Assembly: GCA_938015435.1 (NCBI GenBank) | Contig: CALLPN010000017.1 | Coordinates: forward strand, 61,587-125,586 | Direction of reading: 5' to 3' | DNA from: an uncultured Saprospiraceae bacterium | GTDB lineage: Bacteria; Bacteroidota; Bacteroidia; Chitinophagales; Saprospiraceae | DNA length: 64,000 nt | In this document: positions 19,492 through 28,643 of the stretch, piece by piece | Numbering within the stretch: position 1 is the stretch's first letter | How the letters are laid out: every line of letters starts with the position of its first letter | Program-made: the position numbers and the translations under genes | The notes under the pieces: generated by a model | What the model saw: only the letters and a program-made list of their open reading frames with translations | The model's database searches: none | What the model was told of the DNA's origin: nothing

Positions 19492-20472
19492 TTATTGTGC
19501 TAGGATTTCAGCCATATTTATGAGCTCTTTATTAAGCACTTTGACTTTATTGATAGCATCATCAAAGCTAGTGAAATTTACTTTGCTATTAGTTAGGCCT
19601 AAAGCAAGGTTACTTTTACCGGCTAATAACGCTTCTACTGCTGAATGGCCTAATCTAGTAGCTAATACACGATCTTGACAACTAGGAGATCCACCTCTTT
19701 GTAGATGACCTATAATGGTTACTTTAGTATCGAAATCAGGTAATTCTTTCTTTACATGCTCCGCTATTTCCATAGCGTTACCATTCTTGTTTCCTTCGGC
19801 TACAATTACTAAGTTAAACAGTTTTTGTCTTCGTTTGCTTTGCTGTAACATTGATACTAGATCATCCACCGCATTATCTTCCTCTGGGAGAAAGATCGTC
19901 GTAGCACCACTACCAATACCAGTGTATAAAGCGATATAGCCACTGTGTCGACCCATCACTTCGATAAAGAAAAGCCTATTGTGTGAATCGGCAGTATCTC
20001 GGATTCTATCTACTGCTTCTACCGCAGTATTGATAGCAGTATCAAAGCCAATAGTATACTCAGTACCATATATATCGTTATCTATTGTACCTGGGATTCC
20101 TATAATTGGGATTCCATATTCTTCATTAAATATCTTAGCACCGGTGTAAGTACCATTACCGCCAATAGCCACTAGAGCATCGATATCAAATGCCTGTAAG
20201 TTTTCGTAAGCTATTTTACGTCCTTCTTTAGTTCGGAATTCTTCGCTTCTGGCAGTTCTAAGTACCGTTCCACCTTTCTGCATGATATTGGCTACATCCG
20301 ATTTGTTAAGCCTTTTGATATTGCCATTGATCATACCATTATATCCTCTTTCGATTCCGTAAATGTGTAGATCATGATATTCTGCCGTTCGTACAACAGC
20401 TCTAACTGCAGCATTCATTCCTGGAGCATCTCCACCTGATGTAAATACTGCGATTCTTTTGATATTAGACAT
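19492..20472 (-). CDS. pfkA: ATP-dependent 6-phosphofructokinase
   Basis: 326 residues, full-length prokaryotic PFK-A. Key motifs: AVFTSGGDAPGMNAAVRAVV (nucleotide loop), IGGNGTYTGAKIF, GIPGTIDNDI with the catalytic aspartate of TIDND, and EVMGRHSGYIAL for substrate binding. It phosphorylates fructose 6-phosphate to the 1,6-bisphosphate, the committed step of glycolysis. The Asn in GGNGT, where Escherichia coli PFK-I has GGDGS, is the one deviation I see in the ATP-site loop. It is 14 bp after the BadF-type kinase gene. Confidence 0.96.
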   Translation of the reverse strand: MSNIKRIAVFTSGGDAPGMNAAVRAVVRTAEYHDLHIYGIERGYNGMINGNIKRLNKSDVANIMQKGGTVLRTARSEEFRTKEGRKIAYENLQAFDIDALVAIGGNGTYTGAKIFNEEYGIPIIGIPGTIDNDIYGTEYTIGFDTAINTAVEAVDRIRDTADSHNRLFFIEVMGRHSGYIALYTGIGSGATTIFLPEEDNAVDDLVSMLQQSKRRQKLFNLVIVAEGNKNGNAMEIAEHVKKELPDFDTKVTIIGHLQRGGSPSCQDRVLATRLGHSAVEALLAGKSNLALGLTNSKVNFTSFDDAINKVKVLNKELINMAEILAQ

Positions 20473-20486
20473 ATATGATATTGATT

Positions 20487-21326
20487 CTAGTCGAGTAAAG
20501 TTAAGTGATATTCCATAAGCGGCTCTAAAGGCTTGTGGATTATTTTGCCCAGTGTGATATTGTACTCTTCGCAGAGTTCTGCCATGATATGTTTGTGGAA
20601 GTGGGCAATAGATCCTACAAAACTAAGCGTCAGCTGACGTTCATCATAGAATGGAATTATCCTCACTTCTAGATATCTACGCATACAAGTGAGTACAAGA
20701 CTATCCGTCCAGTCGGTATGTATATCGGTTAGCAAACTTGCGTAAGATGCTAAAAATCTATTGGGCTCATCACCTCTGTAAAGATTATATAAGACATCGG
20801 TCTTGTCAGTTAAGTATTTATCTTCAAATACCAATCTAACATCCTCAGGCATATATCCATAAAAATAAGCTCTTAATATTTCTTTACCTAAATATGTACC
20901 TCCTCCTTCATCACTAATAATGAAACCGAGGGTAGGTACCAGATTGTAAACTTGTTTTCCATCATAATAGCTACTATTACTGCCGGTACCGAGTATACCT
21001 ACGATGCCTTCATTATCTCCAAAGCATGCTCGAGCAGCTGCTAAACAATCTTCTGCTACATGTATATCTTCAGCATATGGAGAATTGCTTTTCAACCAAG
21101 ATTTGATTCTGTCTACAGCTTGCATAGAGTTAATCCCAGCACCATAGTAATGTATTTTTTGTACTTCTTTCAATTTAATGGTAAGGTCCAAAGGAAGTTC
21201 AATGACATTTAGGTCTGCTAATGTTGTGGGGTTAATGCCATGTGTCGTAAAGGTCTGGGCATTTTCTCTGTTTGAAAATATTACCCAATCTGCTTTTGTA
21301 GATCCACTTTCTATGATGAGTTGCAT
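20487..21326 (-). CDS. BadF/BadG-family sugar kinase (N-acetylglucosamine kinase-like)
   Basis: 279-residue ASKHA-fold ATPase of the BadF/BadG/BcrA/BcrD family (COG2971). The phosphate-1 loop is IIESGSTKADWVIF, and the central signature is GILGTGSNSSYYDG followed by FIISDEGGGTYLGKEIL. The short single-domain form matches N-acetylglucosamine kinases of Bacteroidota, which fits its place beside pfkA and cutA in one operon (14-bp gap). Substrate is inferred, not proven: glucosamine-type sugars are most likely. First gene of the operon. Confidence 0.88.
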   Translation of the reverse strand: MQLIIESGSTKADWVIFSNRENAQTFTTHGINPTTLADLNVIELPLDLTIKLKEVQKIHYYGAGINSMQAVDRIKSWLKSNSPYAEDIHVAEDCLAAARACFGDNEGIVGILGTGSNSSYYDGKQVYNLVPTLGFIISDEGGGTYLGKEILRAYFYGYMPEDVRLVFEDKYLTDKTDVLYNLYRGDEPNRFLASYASLLTDIHTDWTDSLVLTCMRRYLEVRIIPFYDERQLTLSFVGSIAHFHKHIMAELCEEYNITLGKIIHKPLEPLMEYHLTLLD

Positions 21327-21375
21327 GTTATAAAATATTGATGATTTCTACGCGAATGTATCAAATTCAATGCAA

Positions 21376-21396
21376 TTAGTGTCATTAATACACTAA
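21376..21396. promoter_or_regulatory. Inverted repeat in a divergent promoter region
   Basis: TTAGTGT and ACACTAA separated by 7 bp, located between the divergent kinase and dehydrogenase genes. The size suits a dimeric repressor site of TetR type. Candidate operator; no regulator gene is next to it. Confidence 0.4.
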
Positions 21397-21511
21397 GATA
21401 AAAAAATGAACCAAATTTAAAGTCATGGAAATCATAATCTTTTGACGGTTTGTAGGAATTAAATTATTGCTAATTTCGAGTTACTATTATATAATAACAA
21501 TAATAAAAAAG

Positions 21512-22411
21512 ATGACAAGTAGTATAACAAATGTAACTGTAATCGGAGCTGGTACTATGGGTAATGGTATAGCTCACGTATTTGCAATGAAAGACTATAC
21601 TGTAGTCCTTTGTGATATATCAGAATCAGCTTTAGAAAGAGCTATTGCCACAATTGGTAAGAATCTGGATAGAATGGTTGCGAAAGAGAAAATAACCACT
21701 GATCAAAAAGATAAAACTCTAGCCAACATAACAACTAATACAGACTTAATTTCAGCAGTTTCGGAGTGTGATCTGGTAGTAGAAGCGGCAACAGAAAATG
21801 TAGATCTCAAGCTTAAAATATTTCGTCTGATGGATGAGCATTCGCCTGATGATGCGATTTTAGCAACCAACACTTCATCGATATCTATAACTCAGATTGC
21901 AGCGGTCACCAATCGTCCTGCTCAAGTAATTGGGATGCATTTTATGAATCCTGTACCAGTTATGAAACTAGTCGAAGTGATTAGAGGATATAGTACTTCT
22001 GATGTTACTCTCGATATGATTATGGAGGCTTCCAAAGATTTGGGCAAGATTCCAACAGAAGTTAATGATTATCCTGGATTTATAGCTAATCGCATACTTA
22101 TGCCTATGATAAACGAAGCGATTATCTCTTTGCACGAAGGTGTAGCTGGAGTGGAAGAAATAGATACTGTCATGAAATTAGGAATGGCACATCCAATGGG
22201 CCCTTTACAATTGGCCGATTTTATCGGATTAGATGTATGCTTGAGTATTATGAATGTACTTTATGATGGATTTGGTAACTCTAAGTACGCACCGTGTCCG
22301 TTATTAGTAAATATGGTTACTGCAGGAAAACTGGGTAGGAAATCTGGAGAAGGATTTTATAAGTACGAAAAGGGTAGTAAGGACCTTGTCGTAAGTGCGA
22401 GTTTTTTGTAG
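21512..22411 (+). CDS. 3-hydroxybutyryl-CoA / 3-hydroxyacyl-CoA dehydrogenase
   Basis: 299 residues (ATG at 21512 chosen; the frame runs up to 21467 without sense). The Rossmann NAD loop is VTVIGAGTMGNGIAHVFA; the catalytic region is IGMHFMNPVPVMKLVEVIRG, with the histidine paired to a glutamate; and the C-terminal dimerisation domain contains GLDVCLSIM and ends GRKSGEGFYKY. It oxidises or forms 3-hydroxyacyl-CoA with NAD(H), in beta-oxidation or butanoate metabolism. Monofunctional short form, like Hbd/PaaH. Divergent from the kinase operon and ended by a strong terminator. Confidence 0.94.
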   Translation: MTSSITNVTVIGAGTMGNGIAHVFAMKDYTVVLCDISESALERAIATIGKNLDRMVAKEKITTDQKDKTLANITTNTDLISAVSECDLVVEAATENVDLKLKIFRLMDEHSPDDAILATNTSSISITQIAAVTNRPAQVIGMHFMNPVPVMKLVEVIRGYSTSDVTLDMIMEASKDLGKIPTEVNDYPGFIANRILMPMINEAIISLHEGVAGVEEIDTVMKLGMAHPMGPLQLADFIGLDVCLSIMNVLYDGFGNSKYAPCPLLVNMVTAGKLGRKSGEGFYKYEKGSKDLVVSASFL

Positions 22412-22533
22412 TAAAGTAAAATTCAGGAAGGTCTCTCTATAGGCTAGTTTTTTTACTGAAATATCAGCGGTGCCTATTCTTATATTTGATTTATTACTTT
22501 GTCGAGAATGGTTTCAATTGTGTTTAAAACTAA

Positions 22534-22575
22534 AAAGATGATATAAACGATCTATAAATCGTCTATATCATCTTT
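22534..22575. terminator. Bidirectional terminator
   Basis: Arms AAAGATGATATAAACGAT (22534-22551) and ATCGTCTATATCATCTTT (22558-22575) pair over 18 positions with one mismatch; 6-nt loop, with A-rich sequence before and T-rich after. Lies between convergent genes and can serve both. Confidence 0.85.
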
Positions 22576-22627
22576 AAATTTTTAGCTATTACTTCTGTTT
22601 TTTAGAAGTATAGAAAAGCAATAAGAT

Positions 22628-24478
22628 CTAGTCTTTTTTGTCGTCTTCTTCTTCGTCGTCTTCATCTATTTCATTGTTTTCCGCTTCGATGTTTCTATCA
22701 AAGACACAAATCTCTACTCTTCTATTTAGAGCTTTTCCTTCATCAGTTAATTCTTCATAATCAGCTAAGAAGTATTCTCCATAGCCTACTGTCAATATAT
22801 TGAGAGGAGAAATTCCTTGTTCTTCGAATAACTTAGCTACCTCCTTTGATCTTTTTTCAGAAAGAGCTTGGTTTGCGCTAGTTTCTCCATCAGTGTCTGT
22901 ATGTCCACCAACTACTATGATGTAATCTTTGTTTTTCGATAATAGATGAGTGATGTTTTGAACTTGAGTATTTACAGTTGAAGACTTTAGGTTTTCGGCA
23001 AAATCAGTATTTGACGATCCTGAACCAAAATAAATCTTTTCACAATATACCGCTCTAGCACTGTTAATAAATCTACCATCAAAAGCTAAAGAAGGGTAAC
23101 CTTCATTACAACCGTGGAATGCGTCAGATCCTTTTACTCTAGGACAAGCATCTTCGTTATCTGGAATATTATCTCCATCTGTATCAGGACATCCGAAATG
23201 GGCAGCTAAACCAAATAGATTAGGACATTCATCTTTCTCATCTGTGATGCCATCGCCATCTACATCTGGACAACCTTTTCCTTCGAAAGAACCATAAAGA
23301 AGAGGGCATACATCTAATAAATCTTGGATTCCGTCACCGTCAGTATCAGGACATCCTGCAAATTTTCTAAGTCCTTTTTCGTCTGGACATGCATCGATTT
23401 CATCAGATATTCCATCACCATCTCTATCTGGACAACCATCTAATTCCTTAGTTCCTGGTAGATCTGGACAAATATCATCGTCATCACTTACACCATCGAA
23501 ATCTCTATCTTCCTTGATACCCATTCGATATCCGAATCTTAAAGTTGCGAATTGGTAAGTATCTCCATGATTTCTAGAATCATCGAAGTTTGTAGTGTTC
23601 TTCATACCATCTAAAAGATCTGTCGCTTCAAATACACCTCTTAACTCGCCATCAATAAAGATTCTTTCTGAGATATCGTATCTAAGACCAACAGTAATAG
23701 GGAAATGAAGGTATATGTTTTTTTGCTCAACAGAATCCAAGGCTACTAGTATTGCATTAGGTGCTATACCTTCCTCATCTACAGTTGGATATATAGCAGT
23801 AGGATCGACATAAGTTAGTGCCGCTCCTATACCGATATATGGACTCAACTTTCTTTTGAATCTTTTGATTTCATGGAAATTGTATACATCTCCATCTTCA
23901 TCATAGTAAGTACCATAAGCAAGATTTACATCATCATTATCAAGTTTTTCACCTTCTATATTAAAGTACTCGATTTTAGGATATCTTTTCTTACCCAGAA
24001 TATCCCATTCGAAACTTAATGATAATTCGTGTAAAGGCGATTCAAATCTCCATGCTCTACTTCTATGACATCCGTCTTCGACATTATCAATATCATCTCC
24101 ATCACTACAAGGGCCATCAATTTCTCGATCATCCCCTGTTATTTTAGTTCCAAAATAATCTGCTCTTAGAGAAAACCTTTGGTTGAGTAGATATTTAACA
24201 TTAAGGCCATAAGCAAAATTTGCTTGACCAAATAATCCACCACCGTGTCTACCAATACTATGCGTATCTGTATCAGATTGAGATAATCCTAGATGTATAC
24301 CAATAGCCCATTTAGATCCGGTATTAGTAACATGCTGATAATCTTTTGTTGTAACCTCCGTCGTCTCTACTTCTACTTTGAGAGTTTCCTCAGCACTAAT
24401 CGCTTCGGTATTTTTTGATTGAGCCATCAATGAATTGAATGACATAAACAAACAAAGAATGAATAATAATTTCTTCAT
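22628..24478 (-). CDS. OmpA-family protein with thrombospondin type 3 repeats
   Basis: 616 residues. Signal peptide MKKLLFILCLFMSFNSLMAQ; an N-terminal beta-barrel-like region (to about 300) with strands such as FSLRADYFGTKI; then five thrombospondin type 3 calcium-binding repeats with the pattern DxDGDGIxDxxDxCP; then a C-terminal OmpA peptidoglycan-binding domain (GGHTDTDGETSANQALSEKR and NILTVGYGEY). A strongly acidic tail (DEDDEEEDD) ends the protein. It should link outer membrane and cell wall. A TAAATTTG -7 box lies about 108 bp upstream. Confidence 0.93.
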   Translation of the reverse strand: MKKLLFILCLFMSFNSLMAQSKNTEAISAEETLKVEVETTEVTTKDYQHVTNTGSKWAIGIHLGLSQSDTDTHSIGRHGGGLFGQANFAYGLNVKYLLNQRFSLRADYFGTKITGDDREIDGPCSDGDDIDNVEDGCHRSRAWRFESPLHELSLSFEWDILGKKRYPKIEYFNIEGEKLDNDDVNLAYGTYYDEDGDVYNFHEIKRFKRKLSPYIGIGAALTYVDPTAIYPTVDEEGIAPNAILVALDSVEQKNIYLHFPITVGLRYDISERIFIDGELRGVFEATDLLDGMKNTTNFDDSRNHGDTYQFATLRFGYRMGIKEDRDFDGVSDDDDICPDLPGTKELDGCPDRDGDGISDEIDACPDEKGLRKFAGCPDTDGDGIQDLLDVCPLLYGSFEGKGCPDVDGDGITDEKDECPNLFGLAAHFGCPDTDGDNIPDNEDACPRVKGSDAFHGCNEGYPSLAFDGRFINSARAVYCEKIYFGSGSSNTDFAENLKSSTVNTQVQNITHLLSKNKDYIIVVGGHTDTDGETSANQALSEKRSKEVAKLFEEQGISPLNILTVGYGEYFLADYEELTDEGKALNRRVEICVFDRNIEAENNEIDEDDEEEDDKKD

Positions 24479-24972
24479 TGCACTAAAGTTTTTTTTTGTT
24501 AAATGTTAAAATTTACTGTTGCGGAAGTGTTTCTATTATATACTGAATAGACAAGTAGAAGACACAATACCCCTACTTGCTAACCACAAATTTAGTAATT
24601 TTTAATATATTTTAACATATTATCTAATTTAATTATATGTTAAGGGTTTAAATTCAGCAATTTGGACGATATATGGTAAATATGTGTAATATGTTCAAAT
24701 AATCTTAATCTCAATAGTTTGGTCACGATTGACAAGAGAATTCTATAAAAAGGTTTGCAAATAGGCTATTTAAATAAAAACATGATACATCTACTTTAGG
24801 CGTTTATTTCTAAATAGAAAAAGCTGTCAATTAAACCCATTCTTTGCTCTTTAATTCTTGCTAGTGCAATTTGCTTTCAAAATATTCTCTATTTAACACA
24901 TATAAGTTATTATATGAATTAGAAACATATCATAAAAACATACCTTACAATCTCAAATCAGAGAAATTCATA
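24479..24972. other. Divergent intergenic region, ompA-like / mqo (494 bp)
   Basis: Very AT-rich, with a plausible -7 box for the OmpA gene on the minus strand (24587-24594). An open frame from 24871 joins the mqo frame, but has no conserved content. I see no RNA gene, repeat or extra ORF. Confidence 0.65.
24587..24594 (-). promoter_or_regulatory. -7 box of the OmpA-family gene
   Basis: CAAATTTA on the plus strand is TAAATTTG on the minus strand, matching TAnnTTTG. It would give a leader of about 100 nt. Confidence 0.4.
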
Positions 24973-26454
24973 ATGAGTCAAACAAAAGACTTTACACTTA
25001 TTGGTGCTGGTATAATGAGCGCCACTTTGGGAGTGCTAATAAAAGAGCTCATGCCTGATGCTCAGATTACGATATATGAAAGACTAGATAGAGTTGCGGC
25101 AGAAAGTTCGGATGCATGGAATAATGCAGGGACAGGTCATTCGGCGTTTTGTGAACTTAATTATACGCCTCTACGAGATGATGGAGTAGTAGATATATCA
25201 AAGGCACTGAAGATTAGTGAGCAATTCGAAATATCGAAACAGCTCTGGGCTTATCTCAGAAAAAACTATAAGGTGCAAACTTCTTCTCCTTTTATTAATG
25301 ATATAGACCATATGAGTTTTGTATGGGGTGAACAAAATATAGATTTTCTTAAGAAGCGATATGATGCTCTAACGAACTATACCATGTTTGACGATATGAA
25401 GTACTCAGAGCATCATAGTGAAGTCAAAGAATGGATCCCATTAATGATGAATGGCCGTAATGCCGCTGAAAAAATAGGTGTTACTAGAATGGCTATTGGT
25501 ACAGATGTTAATTTTGGAGCGATTACTAGGGGAATGATCAGATATCTAGAATCATTAGATGGAGTGGATGTTCTGTGTGGTATGCATGTATCGGATATAG
25601 ATAAGACTAAAGAAGGCCAATGGCGGATAGAGGTAGAAAACCTAGAAACAGGAAAAGAGTCAGAAGTTAATTCTCGTTTTGTATTTATAGGAGCTGGTGG
25701 AGGAGCACTTAAGCTATTAGAAAAATCTGATGTACCCGAAGGTAAAGGTTATGGAGGTTTCCCAGTAAGTGGTCAATTTCTTAAATGTAATAATCCAGAG
25801 GTAATCGCTCAACACGAAGCTAAGGTTTATGGTAAAGCAGCCACAGGATCACCACCGATGTCGGTACCTCATCTGGATACTCGTATGCTGGATGGAGAAC
25901 GATCATTATTATTTGGACCATATGCTGGGTTTTCTACTAAGTTTCTTAAAAATGGATCATACTTCGATCTTCCACTAAGTATCGAGATACACAACGTATG
26001 GCCGATGCTATCTGCCGGTATACATAATATTGACCTTACAAAGTACTTAATCGAGCAAGTGCTGCAGTCACCAGAAGATCGGTTTAAATTTTTGAAGCTA
26101 TATTATCCTGAAGCCCGATTTGAGGATTGGGAATTGATATCAGCTGGACAGCGGGTTCAGATTATCAAGAAGGATGAAAAAGCAGGAGGGAAATTACAGT
26201 TTGGAACTGAAATCGTTTCTAATGAGGAAAATACTCTTTTGGCCCTTCTTGGTGCTTCTCCTGGAGCATCTACAGCCGTATCTATTATGCTGAAGCTTCT
26301 TAATATATGTCATCCAGAAAAAATGAATGGAGAATGGAATACTAAGTTGAAAGAAATCTTTCCGAGTTATGGACAGTCGTTGATTACAGATGGTAAACTA
26401 TTAGACAAGGTAAGAGATTACACAACAGAGATACTTAAACTAGAGGAAGTATAA
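24973..26454 (+). CDS. mqo: Malate:quinone oxidoreductase
   Basis: 493 residues of the FAD-dependent Mqo family. The ATG at 24973 gives MSQTKDFTLIGAGIMSATLG, which carries the FAD Rossmann loop right at the N-terminus; the upstream part of the frame is a poor protein. Other family stretches: AWNNAGTGHSAFCELNYTP, GYGGFPVSGQFLKC and LLGASPGASTAVSIML. Mqo oxidises malate to oxaloacetate and passes electrons to the quinone pool at the inner membrane, serving the citric acid cycle. An ArsC-family gene follows after 25 bp. Confidence 0.96.
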   Translation: MSQTKDFTLIGAGIMSATLGVLIKELMPDAQITIYERLDRVAAESSDAWNNAGTGHSAFCELNYTPLRDDGVVDISKALKISEQFEISKQLWAYLRKNYKVQTSSPFINDIDHMSFVWGEQNIDFLKKRYDALTNYTMFDDMKYSEHHSEVKEWIPLMMNGRNAAEKIGVTRMAIGTDVNFGAITRGMIRYLESLDGVDVLCGMHVSDIDKTKEGQWRIEVENLETGKESEVNSRFVFIGAGGGALKLLEKSDVPEGKGYGGFPVSGQFLKCNNPEVIAQHEAKVYGKAATGSPPMSVPHLDTRMLDGERSLLFGPYAGFSTKFLKNGSYFDLPLSIEIHNVWPMLSAGIHNIDLTKYLIEQVLQSPEDRFKFLKLYYPEARFEDWELISAGQRVQIIKKDEKAGGKLQFGTEIVSNEENTLLALLGASPGASTAVSIMLKLLNICHPEKMNGEWNTKLKEIFPSYGQSLITDGKLLDKVRDYTTEILKLEEV

Positions 26455-26479
26455 TTATATAACAAGAAGAAACAAGCAC

Positions 26480-26818
26480 ATGAAAATATATCATAATCCA
26501 AGATGCATGAAAAGTAGACAGACTCTCGCTCTATTGGAAGAAAAGGGGGTGAATCCTGATATCGTATTATATCTAGAAAAACCACCAACTAAGACCGCTC
26601 TGAAGAAAATACTAAAGATGTTAGGTCTCAAGCCAGAACAACTATTACGTAAAGGTGAAAAGATCTTCAAAGAAGAATATAAGGGTAAAAGCTTAGCAGA
26701 TGCTGAATGGATCGATGCCATGATAGAGCACCCCAAGCTAATTGAGCGACCTATAGTCATAAGTAATGATAAAGCGGTAATTGGTCGTCCTCCAGAAAAT
26801 GTCTTAGATCTAATCTAA
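26480..26818 (+). CDS. ArsC/YffB-family thioredoxin-fold reductase
   Basis: 112 residues, full length for the ArsC (glutaredoxin-type arsenate reductase) family. Catalytic Cys9 sits in YHNPRCMKSRQTL, and the arginine-containing ERPIVISNDKAVIGRPPENV motif follows near the end, as in ArsC of E. coli. The arsenate-reductase family also contains general or Spx-like members, and no other ars gene is nearby, so arsenic resistance is not certain. It overlaps the convergent sulfotransferase gene by 9 bp at the stop codons. Confidence 0.85.
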   Translation: MKIYHNPRCMKSRQTLALLEEKGVNPDIVLYLEKPPTKTALKKILKMLGLKPEQLLRKGEKIFKEEYKGKSLADAEWIDAMIEHPKLIERPIVISNDKAVIGRPPENVLDLI

Positions 26819-28483
26819 GAACAGTTTTTTACTTACAATCTTTCCATCAGTCATAGTAATGGTTGCAATATATATACCTAGAAGTTGTGTGTTAATAGGG
26901 TATATATGCTCCTTTTGGGTATTGTTGATATGATGGCTGGTAATTTGTTGCCCCATCATATTATAGATATCTAATTTTTCGATTGATAGTTTATCTTCAT
27001 TCACCAATATAAGTTTACTACTTCCTAGATCAGCATATAGATTAATGTTAAGTAAGGCAAGATCATTATTATTGTTGATGGGGTTTTCGCAGAATGTTCC
27101 ATCTTCACCTTCAAGTAGATACTGTGGTGTGAGATCTTTGCCAATAAAGGCTGGATGGCTCAGAGGATATTTGTATGCTCTAAACGAACTGTTACTATTT
27201 GGTGGATCTTCTCCTTGCTGAGCATTACCAAAGAAGCTCACTGGGTTGATATATTGCCAAACGATATCCTTGTCTTCATTTACTTCGAAGTATCGACCAC
27301 TTCCACCTTCATTGATAAATAGATTTCCATTTTCTAACTGTCTCGCATTAGATAAGTACGTAGATCGAAAATCGAATGGGTCTGGAGATGATTTAAAAGC
27401 TAATTCAGGTTCGGCAGGAAGATATCGACCGCTTGCATCAAGTGGATAGTTTCCATTTTCATCAGGATTGAGATCAAGCATTTCTATAGTAGAATAATAT
27501 CCTTCAGGTCTATCGTCACCATTATTGAAATACATAATTTTTCCTGCATTGGGCATGCCATCTTCTATCCAATAGTGACCGTGCGATCCATACATACGAA
27601 GATTATTCATTGACCCTTTATCATAAGCTTGGGGGTTACCCCAGCGAAATATTAGATCACCACCATGTCCGCTTCGTCCGCCAGTATGACCAGCGGCTTC
27701 TTCCGTAGTAGTACTATGATCTATAATCCATGTTTCATTATTGTTACGTGAGTTGAGGACGATTTGATCTAGTTCACCATTGTAATCTATCGCATTACAA
27801 TGCCACCAGTCATCATCATCCCACGCTCCAGGTCCGAGGTAGTTGATATCTACAAGTCCAATGTTATCACCAATATTACCGTAATTACTTTTGGAAGGAT
27901 CATTATCTTGTATGAAGTGATCTTGAAGATGCCATTCCCAAACCAACTCGATCTCATCAGTTCCAATAGGTTTTACTTCCCAGATGAACTCCCCCCATAA
28001 ATCAGGATTAGAAATGTTATTGCTTTCACGACCGTATTGTAATTGCTGTGCGGGAGTAATACGTTCCCAACCTGGGATTAGGATATTACCATTGGGCATG
28101 ATACTTACATCATGATGTTGTATATATTGTGAAGTATTGAATACATAAGACCAAACTGTATTATTATCCCAGTCCACTAATTCAACTTGACCTCCTGTAC
28201 TTGATTGGTTAAAGAATGGATCATTTACTTTATTGGTCCTTAGCATCAAACCATTATCTAATATATAAGCGCTAAAACCTGGACGATTACCTCTGATATA
28301 TTCATTAATGACATAACCACAGTTATCTACTATGTAAGCCTTATTAGACGAATTGGGTGTAAAGAAAGTATATCCAGCCATGGTTTCATCTTCATCGAAG
28401 ATGCTGACACCTAAGGTTTGATCCTGAGAAAAGCTTACATTGGAAATAAAGGAAATAATAAGTATCGAAATTAAATGTTTCAT
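26810..28483 (-). CDS. Secreted arylsulfotransferase-like protein with T9SS sorting domain
   Basis: 557 residues. Signal peptide MKHLISILIISFISNVSFSQ. The central part is a beta-propeller of the arylsulfate sulfotransferase type with the motifs YIQHHDVSIMPNGNILIPGW and WWHCNAIDYNGELDQIVLNS; related proteins move sulfate between phenolic groups, but many Bacteroidota members are uncharacterised. The last ~75 residues are a type A T9SS C-terminal domain (EKLDIYNMMGQQITS, ending KIVSKKLFLD), so the protein should be exported across the outer membrane. Its gene end overlaps the convergent arsC-family gene. Confidence 0.85.
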   Translation of the reverse strand: MKHLISILIISFISNVSFSQDQTLGVSIFDEDETMAGYTFFTPNSSNKAYIVDNCGYVINEYIRGNRPGFSAYILDNGLMLRTNKVNDPFFNQSSTGGQVELVDWDNNTVWSYVFNTSQYIQHHDVSIMPNGNILIPGWERITPAQQLQYGRESNNISNPDLWGEFIWEVKPIGTDEIELVWEWHLQDHFIQDNDPSKSNYGNIGDNIGLVDINYLGPGAWDDDDWWHCNAIDYNGELDQIVLNSRNNNETWIIDHSTTTEEAAGHTGGRSGHGGDLIFRWGNPQAYDKGSMNNLRMYGSHGHYWIEDGMPNAGKIMYFNNGDDRPEGYYSTIEMLDLNPDENGNYPLDASGRYLPAEPELAFKSSPDPFDFRSTYLSNARQLENGNLFINEGGSGRYFEVNEDKDIVWQYINPVSFFGNAQQGEDPPNSNSSFRAYKYPLSHPAFIGKDLTPQYLLEGEDGTFCENPINNNNDLALLNINLYADLGSSKLILVNEDKLSIEKLDIYNMMGQQITSHHINNTQKEHIYPINTQLLGIYIATITMTDGKIVSKKLFLD

Positions 28484-28643
28484 TCTAGCGATGTTAGGTG
28501 CAACTTAACTCTTGACAATAGGAAAAGTAATATTTAAAAATACGAAACCTAAGTTAGAATGAAGCTCGTTAACTTGTTTCTATTTAGTTAAATAGTCTTG
28601 AAGCACACTTTATAATGCTAATTATGATTGCCGTTTTATGATT

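Noticed and set aside
23075..23520. Short tandem DNA repeats or CRISPR-like array in the OmpA gene
   Set aside because: The periodic pattern is protein-coding: thrombospondin type 3 repeats in the frame, not direct repeats with spacers.
26480..26818. Arsenic resistance operon
   Set aside because: Only an ArsC-family gene is present; no arsB, acr3 or arsR nearby, and the family has other roles.
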